Below, piece by piece: positions 7,004 through 14,534 of a DNA stretch of 20,490 nucleotides (positions are counted from its first letter, which is position 1; each line of letters opens with the position of its first letter). The translations under genes and the position numbers were made by a program. This DNA comes from CAYONM01 sp964405325 (lineage in GTDB: Bacteria; Planctomycetota; UBA11346): positions 1 to 20,490 of the forward strand of contig CAYONM010000042.1 in assembly GCA_964405325.1 (NCBI GenBank). Reading direction: 5' to 3'. Under the pieces are notes generated by a model. The model saw nothing but the letters and a program-made list of their open reading frames with translations. It was not told the origin of the DNA and ran no database searches.

Positions 7004-8175
7004 GACTTTGCGGAATGATTCGAGCGATGCGCGAGCTGTCGTAAACGGACCAGGCCCTGCTCGAAGACAGGACGATCGATGGTGCTGATGTCCTGGCGTT
7101 TGCCGGCACCATCGGGCATGCACAGGGTCAGCTGTCCACCCAGGTGTTCGCGGAATTGATCAAGGCCTCGATACAGGCAGCGCGTACCATCGGCTTCGCG
7201 CAGATCCAAGGCAGGATGCCAGAGACGAAAGCCAATCTGTTGTAAAGCGTCCAGATAGAGATCTATCAATGAGGTTGACAGCCAGTCCTGGGCACCCGCA
7301 TACAATGCGTCGGCCGCAATGCCGATGGCCACGGCTTCGCCATGGCTCAATTCGTGGCGGCTGAGCACTTCCAGGCGATGTGCCGACCAATGACCAAAAT
7401 CCAGCGGTCGGGAGCTGCCGTGTTCAAAGGGATCGCCGGCCGTGATGATATGTTGCAGGTGCAGGTAGGCACAGCGGTCCACGACCTTGTTTAGACTCTG
7501 TTGGCAGCGTTCGCCCAGGCGTGGCGCGCGTTCAATCAGCCAGGCGAGAAATTTCGCATCCTTGATCAGAGCCACCTTGAAGGCCTCGGCGATGCCGGCA
7601 CGCCAGCTGCGATCGTCTTGTAGCCGAAGAAACCGTCGATCGTTGATGATTGCCCAGGGGGGGGTGAAGGTGCCGAGAAAATTCTTCTGGTCCAGATGGT
7701 TCAGGCCGTTTTTTACGCCCAGACCGGCGTCCGCCTGGGCCAGCGTGGTGCTAGGGAGGCGAATCTGTCGAATGCCGCGGTGGATCAGACTGGCAGCGCA
7801 GCCAATTGCATCCAGCACCGCGCCACCACCGGCGATGAAGATCCAACTATGCCGGTCGATATGCTGGTCGGCTACTTGGCCAGCGACCCGGTCGAGTATG
7901 CCCAGATCCTGCTTGATGACCTCGCCGCCGGGCACCACCTCCGGCAGGGCCGCTAGTTGAGGGCCTTGCTCCAAGTGGGCAAACCAGCTGTTGATGCGCT
8001 GCGGCAAAGTGGGGTCGGCCTGCACCAGGCCGGCGTCCAGATAGACCAGGACGCGACCATCGTCACTCGGTCCCATAGCCTGAAGGAGGCTGTCATTGCC
8101 AGGCGCGAATGCGTTTTCGGTGGTACGGTAGTCGATGTCGTAGCGGACGTTGAAAGCGAATCGGTGTGCAGGCAT
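7000..8175 (-). CDS. eboD: EboD-type sugar-phosphate cyclase (3-dehydroquinate synthase family)
   Basis: A 391-residue NAD- and metal-dependent cyclase. It carries VPGGEVIKQD, DRHSWIFIAGGGAVLDAIG (NAD site), LPSTTLAQADAGLGVKNG, KNFLGTFTPPWAIIND, WRAGIAEAFKVALIKDAKF, GDPFEHGSSRPLDFGHWSAH, LSHGEAVAIGIA and FREHLGGQLTLCMPDG. The metal ligands expected from DHQ synthase are present as the Glu of GIAEAFK and the His residues of DFGHW and LSHGEA. The DRHS, VKNG and RPLDFGHW signatures fit the EboD subfamily rather than AroB. That subfamily belongs to the ebo pathway, which is needed for transport or assembly of some secondary metabolites. Here the gene stands alone, convergent with the activator gene. 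Its start region contains repeated GCATGC (8172-8177, 8188-8193). Substrate is unknown. Confidence 0.87.
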   Translation of the reverse strand: MPAHRFAFNVRYDIDYRTTENAFAPGNDSLLQAMGPSDDGRVLVYLDAGLVQADPTLPQRINSWFAHLEQGPQLAALPEVVPGGEVIKQDLGILDRVAGQVADQHIDRHSWIFIAGGGAVLDAIGCAASLIHRGIRQIRLPSTTLAQADAGLGVKNGLNHLDQKNFLGTFTPPWAIINDRRFLRLQDDRSWRAGIAEAFKVALIKDAKFLAWLIERAPRLGERCQQSLNKVVDRCAYLHLQHIITAGDPFEHGSSRPLDFGHWSAHRLEVLSRHELSHGEAVAIGIAADALYAGAQDWLSTSLIDLYLDALQQIGFRLWHPALDLREADGTRCLYRGLDQFREHLGGQLTLCMPDGAGKRQDISTIDRPVFEQGLVRLRQLAHRSNHSAKS

Positions 8176-8547
8176 GCGATGACCATAGCATGCATCGCGC
8201 CAAGCAGAGACAAGCCAGCGACGGTGTGCCGTCTGCTACTGTGAATCGATTCGACACCCAGTGGCCCAGCCTGTTGGTTTCCTATGCAGTGCGCCTGGCT
8301 GAATGGATGCCAAAGCTGGGATTGCTTGCCACCCTGGGACGATTGGTTATAGGCCGCCGGCATCAGCAGGGCGGTGGCAACAGCGTCCGCAGCAGAGAAT
8401 ACCTGACGTTGAGTTACCAGAGCTTCCAGAACAGCCACCAGGGACGTTTCCCCATTTGGGCAGCTGGCTGTTCTGGTGCCCTGACGGTCTGGGTAGCGCT
8501 GGCGTCTTCCTGTGGCTGTCGGGGCGTCCATCGTTGCCGCTGCTCGG
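8176..8547. other. Intergenic stretch with no convincing gene
   Basis: Open frames exist on both strands, for example plus 8166-8576, but none shows a ribosome site, a recognisable motif or protein-like composition. The stretch may contain the promoter of the cyclase gene. GCGATG (8175-8180) and CATCGC form a short inverted repeat around that gene's start codon. Confidence 0.4.
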
Positions 8548-8608
8548 TAGAAGCTGAGGCTGCGAGATCTTCGTAAAGAAAAAGTTGTTCTCGCAGCCTC
8601 GGCTTCTA
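8548..8608. repeat. Near-perfect 20-bp inverted repeat beside sfsA
   Basis: The arms at 8548-8567 (TAGAAGCTGAGGCTGCGAGA) and 8589-8608 (TCTCGCAGCCTCGGCTTCTA) are complementary at 19 of 20 positions, the exception being a G-T pair. The loop is 21 nt, A-rich on its right side. The repeat starts 21 bp after the sfsA stop codon in the direction of sfsA transcription. No U-run follows on either strand. It may be a hairpin terminator, an mRNA-stabilising structure, or a small dispersed repeat element. Confidence 0.7.
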
Positions 8609-8628
8609 TCCACGACGAACCAAGGGTG

Positions 8629-9378
8629 TCACGACGGGTCAAAGGTCACCCGTTCGCCCAGAGCGACTCCATCGGGCGTGACGTGGCTGCGATAGGCCAG
8701 TACCTCGACGCCGGCAGTCATGGCTTTCTGCAGAGCCGTGGCATATCCGGGATCGATATCCGCGGCGATACCACAACTGTCGCAGTCCGTGCGATTGAGC
8801 AGGTAGAACTGTACAGCACGGCAGCCTTGCCCGGCCATGTGTGCCAGTTCACGCAGATGCCGAGCACCGCGGCTGCTGACGGCATCGGGAAAGGTGGCGC
8901 GTCCCGGCGGTCCGGTTTCTGGCAGAAGGGTCACGTTTTTGATCTCGACATAACAGGGGGGCCGGTGGGGATCTTCGAGCAGCAGATCGATGCGACTGCT
9001 CTCCTGGCCATAGCGTTGTTCAGGGCGGCAGGTGGCATAGCCGGTGAGTTCGGAGATGGCGTTCTCGGTAATGGCGTGGGCGACGAGACGATTGGGCAGA
9101 TGGGTATCCACCACCGCCAGGCCGCCATCGGGGGTGGCCAGTATCACCAAGGTGTGACTGAGTTTGCGTTTGGGGTTGCTGTCATCGCGTAGCCAGCACG
9201 GCATCTCGGTGGTGAGTAGGCTGCGCATACTGCCGGGATTGGGGCAGTGCACGGTTAATTCCTGGTCATTGTCCAGACGGACATCAGCCAGGAAGCGCTT
9301 GTAGCGGCGCAGAAAGGTGGCTGGCTGCAAGCGCAGTGGGTACCATGCGGTAGGATGGGATGGTGATCGCATTCGCAT
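8629..9378 (-). CDS. sfsA: SfsA family DNA/RNA nuclease-like protein
   Basis: About 249 residues, close to the usual 230-250 of SfsA (sugar fermentation stimulation protein). The N-terminus has the family opening LQPATFLRRYKRFLADVRL followed by VHCPNPGSM and MPCWLRDDSNPKRKL, the OB-like DNA-binding part. The C-terminal half has the PD-(D/E)xK-type core: SRIDLLLED then CYVEIKNVTL. FPDAVSSRGARHLREL, FYLLNRTD and the ending VALGERVTF follow. ATG 9378 or 9372 is preferred to the upstream 9414, because the conserved domain starts directly after them. No strong ribosome site helps choose. The cellular role of the family is only partly known, so only the family assignment is firm. Confidence 0.93.
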   Translation of the reverse strand: MRMRSPSHPTAWYPLRLQPATFLRRYKRFLADVRLDNDQELTVHCPNPGSMRSLLTTEMPCWLRDDSNPKRKLSHTLVILATPDGGLAVVDTHLPNRLVAHAITENAISELTGYATCRPEQRYGQESSRIDLLLEDPHRPPCYVEIKNVTLLPETGPPGRATFPDAVSSRGARHLRELAHMAGQGCRAVQFYLLNRTDCDSCGIAADIDPGYATALQKAMTAGVEVLAYRSHVTPDGVALGERVTFDPS

Positions 9379-9456
9379 GGGATGAAGTAGGAGCAGACTT
9401 GGCCGTCTCTGCAAGGCGCAAAATACCAGTAGCTACGATAACATCACCGTTGGCGT

Positions 9457-10086
9457 TTAATCAGAGTCTGCGTGGTCGGACGGCTTCCAACTGTCGAGGT
9501 CTATTTTTTGTTGATCGACGCGGACCCGCGCTTCGCCAAAGCGGCTGTCCTGGAAGACAAAATGAAATTGTTCAAACAGCTCGTTCATGCGTGCTTGTGC
9601 CTGCTCGGGACTGGCGGCGCTCACCAGCCGATTGAGATCAGGGGCGTAGAGATAATGCAGGCCGCCCTTACGCCACGAGATCAGCTGCACAATGCATTGG
9701 CTGCGCTCTATTGGCACGGGGCAATGTTGTTCTACCTGCGTCTGCAGGAGATCAGTGAATTCCGGTACCCTGAGCGGCTTTGCCACGGTCATGGTTATGC
9801 CGTTGCGCCAAGCCTGGAAGGCCAGATCTTCGCTGTATCGACTGGTGATCAACACGATCGGTCGCTGCATCATGGGACTCGGGCTCTGCCGCAGGAGATG
9901 CGAGTAGATCAGGGCCTCCTCCACCGTATCCTCTGCAGAGATCAACAAGGCGTCGAAGTTGGTGCGTGAAATGTTGATGTTGGCCTCGCCAATGGTGCCG
10001 ACCACGGTCAGCGAGCAGGTTTCTTTGAGCACCTTGCTGAGCATGCGCTGGGAAATGGGTACCGGATCGAAGAGCAAGACGTGCAT
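9457..10086 (-). CDS. Receiver-like protein lacking the phospho-acceptor aspartate
   Basis: A 209-residue protein. Residues 1-120 follow the CheY-like pattern: MHVLLFDPVPISQRML with acidic D7, NFDALLIS in the place of strand 3, IVLITSRYSEDLAFQAWRNG for strand 4 and helix 4, and VAKPLRVPEF with the conserved lysine K103. Where the phosphorylated Asp should be there is S50, so canonical phosphorylation looks impossible. The last 85 residues (ISWRKGGLHYLY, FEQFHFVFQDSRFGEARV) match no output domain I recognise, and no HTH is seen. ATG 10086 is chosen because AGGA sits 6-7 nt upstream. An ATG at 10107 lacks a site. A structured leader precedes it. The function could be protein-protein signalling. 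Confidence 0.72.
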   Translation of the reverse strand: MHVLLFDPVPISQRMLSKVLKETCSLTVVGTIGEANINISRTNFDALLISAEDTVEEALIYSHLLRQSPSPMMQRPIVLITSRYSEDLAFQAWRNGITMTVAKPLRVPEFTDLLQTQVEQHCPVPIERSQCIVQLISWRKGGLHYLYAPDLNRLVSAASPEQAQARMNELFEQFHFVFQDSRFGEARVRVDQQKIDLDSWKPSDHADSD

Positions 10087-10107
10087 GTGTTTTCCTGCTT
10101 GTAACAT

Positions 10108-10126
10108 CCAGAGAAGGTCTCTCTGG
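10108..10126 (-). promoter_or_regulatory. Leader hairpin just upstream of the receiver-like gene
   Basis: CCAGAGA (10108-10114) and TCTCTGG (10120-10126) form a perfect 7-bp stem with a 5-nt loop, 22 nt before the ATG and close to the AGGA site at about 10092-10095. It is downstream of a second, larger hairpin and could modulate translation. This is inferred from position. Confidence 0.4.
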
Positions 10127-10144
10127 TTATGAAAAAGGTTCTGT

Positions 10145-10175
10145 CCTGGCTGCTCTGTATCCCAAAGCAGCCAGG
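10145..10175 (-). terminator. 10-bp hairpin followed by a U-run on the minus strand
   Basis: CCTGGCTGCT and AGCAGCCAGG (arms 10145-10154 and 10166-10175) form a perfect stem with an 11-nt loop. On the minus strand it is followed after 8 nt by CCTTTTT. It could terminate transcription from the degraded lipase locus. A -10-like TATACT lies at 10188-10183 (minus), so the same hairpin might instead sit at the very 5' end of the receiver gene transcript and act as an attenuator. Confidence 0.5.
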
Positions 10176-10226
10176 GTTAAAGAGTATACTCCCGGAGCGT
10201 GCTGCTCGCCAGCAGACGCAGCAAAA

Positions 10227-10328
10227 ACCATCAGCGTGCTGACCACAGAAGGGGGGGGGCGGTACCTGCTCGGGCATCCAGGATACAAGCCCAAGAAGGC
10301 CGTACTGGTAATGCCACCACAGCGGCAA
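10227..10328 (-). pseudogene. Possible second, degenerate copy of the lipase C-terminal tail
   Basis: The minus-strand frame here reads PLWWHYQYGLLGLVSWMPEQVPPPPF. It aligns with the lipase remnant 140 bp upstream, whose tail reads RTWRYGLRLPW, then NQVLPPPL. Both copies share CAGGTACYGCCCCCCCC at DNA level. The His-containing part is lost in this copy. A duplication of the lipase 3' end followed by decay would explain it. Chance similarity around a C-tract is the alternative. Confidence 0.35.
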
Positions 10329-10398
10329 GTCTGCTCGTCTGAATGGTTTATATGGACTGCCAGCCCATGGCAGCCAACGCGCAGCCTGAGCGTTTTGC

Positions 10399-10801
10399 TC
10401 AGTCGATAGTCATTCCTGCACAGCGGGTCAGGGCAGTGCTGTAGGCGAGAATACTGTGGTCGGCAAGTGGGGGGGGCAGTACCTGATTGGAACGGGTCCA
10501 GGGCAGGCGAAGACCGTAGCGCCACGTGCGCAAGAGTTGGCAACGGCGTAGGGTCCAGGCAGGGGGGGTCGTACTGCGCTGGTCGTTCGGGGTCCAGAAA
10601 CAGGAGGCGGCCGGGATGGCACCAGCCGAGTTCCGCTGGCGGGAGGTGTCCAGCCAGGTCGCAGCCGTGTTGGATGTGCCAGCAGGGGAGCTGTTGCAGG
10701 GGACGGATGGCGGCAGCATCGCCAATGCGCGGGGCACCATAGCCAAGCGCCATGCGCACCGGATGGCGACAGGCCAACAGCAGGGCCAGGGCATTTCCCA
10801 C
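10399..10801 (-). pseudogene. Class 3 lipase, 3' fragment without catalytic serine, frameshifted
   Basis: Reading leftward from 10801, the translation VGNALALLLACRHPVR then LGYGAPRIGDAAA, CWHIQHGCDLAGHLPP and CHPGRLLFLDPERPAQYDP matches the second half of alpha/beta-hydrolase class 3 lipases (family pattern GHSLGGALA...YGAPRVG...D.V...PP). After a run of seven C (10561-10567) the homology jumps frame to PAWTLRRCQLL and the ending PPPLADHSILAYSTAL, which supplies the triad histidine. The fragment starts exactly after the position of the GHS nucleophile elbow, so Asp and His remain but Ser is lost. A TAG stands directly upstream in frame. It cannot encode an active lipase. The C-run frameshift fits a one-base insertion. 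Confidence 0.72.
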
Positions 10802-10802
10802 C

Positions 10803-11375
10803 TAAATCGACTTCGACGCTTTCGAGATCACCGCAGAAAGCATCATTAACCACGTTTGCGGCGTATGCCGCGCGAATCTCGTCGATGGCCTCGACTGCTT
10901 TGAGCTTTATTAAATCACATATAAGAGAGGCATTGAGATCGTACAGGTCGCTTTGAAGTTGCAGTTTGCCGCAAATAATCGCGATTACCTCATCGCGGCT
11001 GTCTAGGTGTTTCTGGGCAATATTCGTCATGCAGATGCTCAGAGCCGGCCATGCCCATTCCGCTTCGGGACGAGAAAAAGCCGCTTCCAGCTGGGGGACG
11101 GCAGCCGGCCCGATGTCGGCGAACGTTTTGAGCAGTGCCTCAATGTACCAATCAATATCCTCGCGTTCACAAATAATGATCTGTTCGATCAAAGCTGGTA
11201 TCGCCTCAATCGCCTGCAGTTTCCCAAGCATGTGCCAGGCATGTATGGTGGCATACCAAGCGGTGTCGTCCTCATCGGCAAGATAACTGGGTTCCTTCTT
11301 GAAAGGACAATGCGATATCGCATCTGGTCTCCTCCCTTGGAGCGTGTTGATCCCACATGGCTTGTCGGCTGACAA
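10803..11375 (-). pseudogene. HEAT-repeat protein, probably damaged at both ends
   Basis: The translation EPSYLADEDDTAWYATIHAW, MLGKLQAIEAIPALIEQI, YIEALLKTFADIGPAAVPQL and the end FCGDLESVEVDLG follow the HEAT-repeat family that often precedes a SEC-C motif. Helical pairs repeat about every 35 residues, and the family is thought to be a protein-binding scaffold. At the 3' end the frame runs straight into the lipase fragment at 10802, with nonsense translation to 10428. At the 5' end, an ATG at 11323 with an ideal GGGAGGA site (11330-11336) is in a different frame. One extra T in the TTT near 11302-11304 would join it to the HEAT frame. Start coordinate is therefore uncertain. It may be a pseudogene or an assembly-damaged gene. 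Confidence 0.62.
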
Positions 11376-11400
11376 GCCGGGTGCCTCCCGGCTTGTCAGC
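11368..11400 (-). terminator. Hairpin directly after the SGNH protein gene
   Basis: GCTGACAAGCCGGG (11368-11381) and CCCGGCTTGTCAGC (11387-11400) form a perfect 14-bp GC-rich stem with a 5-nt loop that abuts the TAA stop at 11401-11403. No U-run follows on the minus strand. Position and stability still make it the likely 3' end of the secreted-protein operon. Confidence 0.7.
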
Positions 11401-14400
11401 TTATGGATCGAAGGTCATTTCCAGTCGGTAGTGGTACTGCTGATTTGGAGACAAGCCCTCGTCACGATAACTGCTGGTATCGGCTGGCAGATCGATGATG
11501 ACATCGTCGTTGTCACCAAATATGGAATTTTCACTTCGGGTCAGACGATAACCGGTTTCACCGATGGTGTCCTGCCAGGTCAGACTGATCTGTTCGTGGC
11601 TGTTGGCCTGTGCCTGCAGATACAGATCCAGCAGGGGCAGCTGTTCAACGACGACATCGTCGAAATGCGCTTCGCCGAGTCTGCTGCTCAGCAGGCCTGG
11701 CGCACCACTGTCAGGCAGCGTCACTGGAATCCGATCGAAGACCAGGACCGGTCCACCGCCATCATCCAATTGGAAGCTGAGCTCTCCGTGTTCGATCCGG
11801 GCTTCAAAATCGTACCAGGTATCCACCTGAACGGCGATTGCCGTCGATTCGTCCAGCAGGACCGCATCCGGTTCGCTCCAGCGCCAGTCCTCATCGATCC
11901 CATCGGCTTGGTATATTTGGCAGCTGCCGCCAAGATTGCAATTGATCAGCAGATAATGATCCTTGTCCTGGAAATGCAGGAAGACACCCCAGGCCCCGGA
12001 ATCATCGTTGCTGCGGACACGCCCGGTGACGCGATAATCCGTCCAGTCGGCTGCCTCTTCGGCGACCAGGGCGGTCAGCTGGTTGAGCAGGGCCACATCA
12101 AGCTGTTGGTCGTATGGATCCACCTGCCAAAACAGTGCCTCATCGCCGGGACGATTCCCGTCGTGGTCATATTCGCGCCAACGACGGAGGTCATAGCCGA
12201 AGCGGTCGGTCAACAGGGAACTCCGCCAGGAACCGCCAACCATGATGTCGATGCGGCCGGTTTCTGTGGCACCGAACCGATCGGCCACTTGATAGCTGAG
12301 CGTTTCGGTTCCGGCAAATCCAGTATCGCCTTCATAGACGAGTTTACCGTCGATGATGCTGGCGCTGCCGTTGGCGGCAGCGCTGACATCGGCCAGCGAA
12401 AGCATGACACCGCGATCATTGGCCAGGGGGTCCAGCGTGCTTGCTGTTGCTGCCGGGATGCCGAAAGTATCGTCGTCACAGCTGGGCAGGAAACCACCTT
12501 TCAAACTGTCCAGGATCACAGTGCCGAAGTGGCTGGGATCGTAGGCATTACGTTCGTCGCCACGCCAGACGACCCGGCTGTCACGGTCGCCACCATCGTC
12601 ATCGTCGTTGACGATCACATCGAATCCGATCACCACGTCTTCAGCAAAGCTGCGGATGAAATTGGAAGAACGGATTTCTGCCCAGACCACATAACCACCG
12701 GGGATCTGCTCAGCAACTTGACGACCAAATTTGCCAAGGATGCCGCTGACCCGGTTGTCGGCGGTAATGATGAACCGTCGATCATCGTCGTTATATTCCA
12801 CTTCACGGTCATTCCAGACATCGAAATAGACTTCGACGCAGTCGTCCTGGGTGGGATCCTCGCTATCGGTGACGATGGTATCGTCCATGACCCGGATCCA
12901 GGCGACGATATTCGAGCCATTCCAGACCAGATCGAAGGCCACCTGATCGTCGCTAGTATCACCTTCCAGCGTCGTAGTGACCGGTTCATGGAAGCGCTGC
13001 CACGGCAGTCGGATGGTCGGCTCCTTGTCCGGCAGATCTGGAATGAGACTGCGCGGAACGGTCCGAGCCAGGTGCACGCCTGGTGCCGGATCGCCGACGG
13101 TCAGGGTGAAATCACGGCGGATGATTTCAGGATCGGACTGATCGCCATCGCGCAGCTCCACTTCCAATGTCGTGGTGCCCATGGTTCCCGGTGAACCGAC
13201 CACCGTGCCATCGCCCAGGACACGGATGCCGTTGTGCTGACGCTCTTTTTTACTGGCGATATTCAGCAGCTTGAAGGTGAGTGGTGGGTTGCCGCCGCTG
13301 GCGTCCAGCTGGAGTCGAATTGATTCGCCACGGGCGAAGGATCCGAGGTCGGCGGCAGTATGCAGGGTCGGCGTCAGATCGTCGACTACGGTGATGGTGT
13401 AGTCGCGATCGTCGGTGGTGCCGTGGTCATCGATGACACGGATGGTGACCGCATGATCGCCAAGCATGCTGGTGGTGCCGGTCAGCAGTCCGGCCGGATC
13501 CAAGCTCAGGCCACTGGGCACGTTGCCGCCAGAGATGGACCAGATATAGGGTGCCTGGCCGAATGCCGCTTGTAGACGACGGTTGACCGTATCGTCGGCA
13601 ATGACGATAGGGATTTCCGGAGTGACGATTTCCAGATGATCGCTTGGACCAGGGCCTATGCCGGACAGCGGATGTGTCGCCGCTACTTCCCAGGCCGTCT
13701 CCTGGGCAATGGCTGCTTGTTCGGGGGTGATCACCCAGGTGGTGCTGTCGTCAGCTGAGCCCTGATAATCGCCGACAGGCAGGCCTTCCGGATTTTCGCT
13801 GAAAAGACAGGCATAGTAGGTACAGCCGACCAGATAACTGCCGAAATTGTTGACATGGGTGCCATCGGCCCAGAGCTGAAAGAGGTCATCCACCCCAGGC
13901 ACCTGACCAGCCTTCACTTTCAGATCAAACAACGCGAAGGTGTGTCCGGCGGGCACCATGTTGATGGTCACGTCCAGATGTTGGAGTCGCAGACGTGTGG
14001 TCAGCTCCTCGTAGAACATGGCGGTCCGCATCGGACTGGTCCAGTCGCCCTTTTCGCCTGCAATATAGCCACTGACATCTTGCCAGTACAAGTCCTGGTA
14101 ATCGATACCAAAGTCGTTGGTGAACTGGGCGTAGATCCAGACCTGGCGATCGGGGCTGGCGCTGGCGGCTGCGTCGATGAATTTTCCAGCATAGAGCAGA
14201 TCCGAGTCCATCGGTTGTAAAAATGGCTGTAGACCGATGGCATCCCAGTTGCCATCATTGAGGATGTCTTGGACTTGAGGCTGGCGATCTTGCCAGACGC
14301 CTTTGATCTGGGCGCCTGCAAAGCCAGTGGAGCGATGGTTCAGGCTATGTCCGCGCTCAGTGGCCAGATCGGCCAGGGCATCCAGCCTGATATTGCCCAT

Positions 14401-14499
14401 CAGACTATTGCCGAAGTGCGCGAGACGGTAATCGGTGGCGGCAAGACTGACGGTTGTGGCACAGAACAAGCCGGTCACGAGCCAGATGGTTTTGGTCAC
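11401..14499 (-). CDS. Secreted multidomain SGNH hydrolase with CBM9-like, LamG-like and FnIII domains
   Basis: 1032 residues with a signal peptide (MTKTIWLVTGLFCATTVSLA, cleavage near 20-21). Residues 24-280 are an SGNH/GDSL hydrolase: HFGNSLMGN has the nucleophile S32, and WADGTHVNNFG has the D212-x-x-H215 pair. Two Ig-like (He_PIG/cadherin-type) segments follow, with YIWSISGGNVPSGLSLDPAG and a later PPLTF. Next is a CBM9-like beta-sandwich (AFDLVWNGSNIVAWIRVMDD, DDCVEVYFDVWND), a short Big-type repeat (GFAGTETLSYQVAD), a LamG-like jelly roll (WGVFLHFQDKDHYLLINCN) and a final FnIII domain. It suggests an extracellular esterase acting on a substituted polysaccharide. The start is GTG 14499 with AGGGG upstream. 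It lies 35 bp after the 289-aa secreted protein gene, so the two are probably one operon. The esterase substrate is inferred only. Confidence 0.82.
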   Translation of the reverse strand: MTKTIWLVTGLFCATTVSLAATDYRLAHFGNSLMGNIRLDALADLATERGHSLNHRSTGFAGAQIKGVWQDRQPQVQDILNDGNWDAIGLQPFLQPMDSDLLYAGKFIDAAASASPDRQVWIYAQFTNDFGIDYQDLYWQDVSGYIAGEKGDWTSPMRTAMFYEELTTRLRLQHLDVTINMVPAGHTFALFDLKVKAGQVPGVDDLFQLWADGTHVNNFGSYLVGCTYYACLFSENPEGLPVGDYQGSADDSTTWVITPEQAAIAQETAWEVAATHPLSGIGPGPSDHLEIVTPEIPIVIADDTVNRRLQAAFGQAPYIWSISGGNVPSGLSLDPAGLLTGTTSMLGDHAVTIRVIDDHGTTDDRDYTITVVDDLTPTLHTAADLGSFARGESIRLQLDASGGNPPLTFKLLNIASKKERQHNGIRVLGDGTVVGSPGTMGTTTLEVELRDGDQSDPEIIRRDFTLTVGDPAPGVHLARTVPRSLIPDLPDKEPTIRLPWQRFHEPVTTTLEGDTSDDQVAFDLVWNGSNIVAWIRVMDDTIVTDSEDPTQDDCVEVYFDVWNDREVEYNDDDRRFIITADNRVSGILGKFGRQVAEQIPGGYVVWAEIRSSNFIRSFAEDVVIGFDVIVNDDDDGGDRDSRVVWRGDERNAYDPSHFGTVILDSLKGGFLPSCDDDTFGIPAATASTLDPLANDRGVMLSLADVSAAANGSASIIDGKLVYEGDTGFAGTETLSYQVADRFGATETGRIDIMVGGSWRSSLLTDRFGYDLRRWREYDHDGNRPGDEALFWQVDPYDQQLDVALLNQLTALVAEEAADWTDYRVTGRVRSNDDSGAWGVFLHFQDKDHYLLINCNLGGSCQIYQADGIDEDWRWSEPDAVLLDESTAIAVQVDTWYDFEARIEHGELSFQLDDGGGPVLVFDRIPVTLPDSGAPGLLSSRLGEAHFDDVVVEQLPLLDLYLQAQANSHEQISLTWQDTIGETGYRLTRSENSIFGDNDDVIIDLPADTSSYRDEGLSPNQQYHYRLEMTFDP

Positions 14500-14534
14500 G
14501 GATATACCCCTGAATGTATTTATTTATAGGCTGC

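Noticed and set aside
8166..8576. 136-codon open frame on the plus strand in the gap before sfsA
   Set aside because: It starts inside the cyclase gene, has no ribosome site, ends inside the inverted repeat and has no protein-like motif.
11299..13194. 631-codon open frame on the plus strand
   Set aside because: It is antisense to the SGNH protein gene. Its composition (Asp, Ile, Val and Gly rich without domain motifs) is a mirror of that gene's codon use, and it has no ribosome site.
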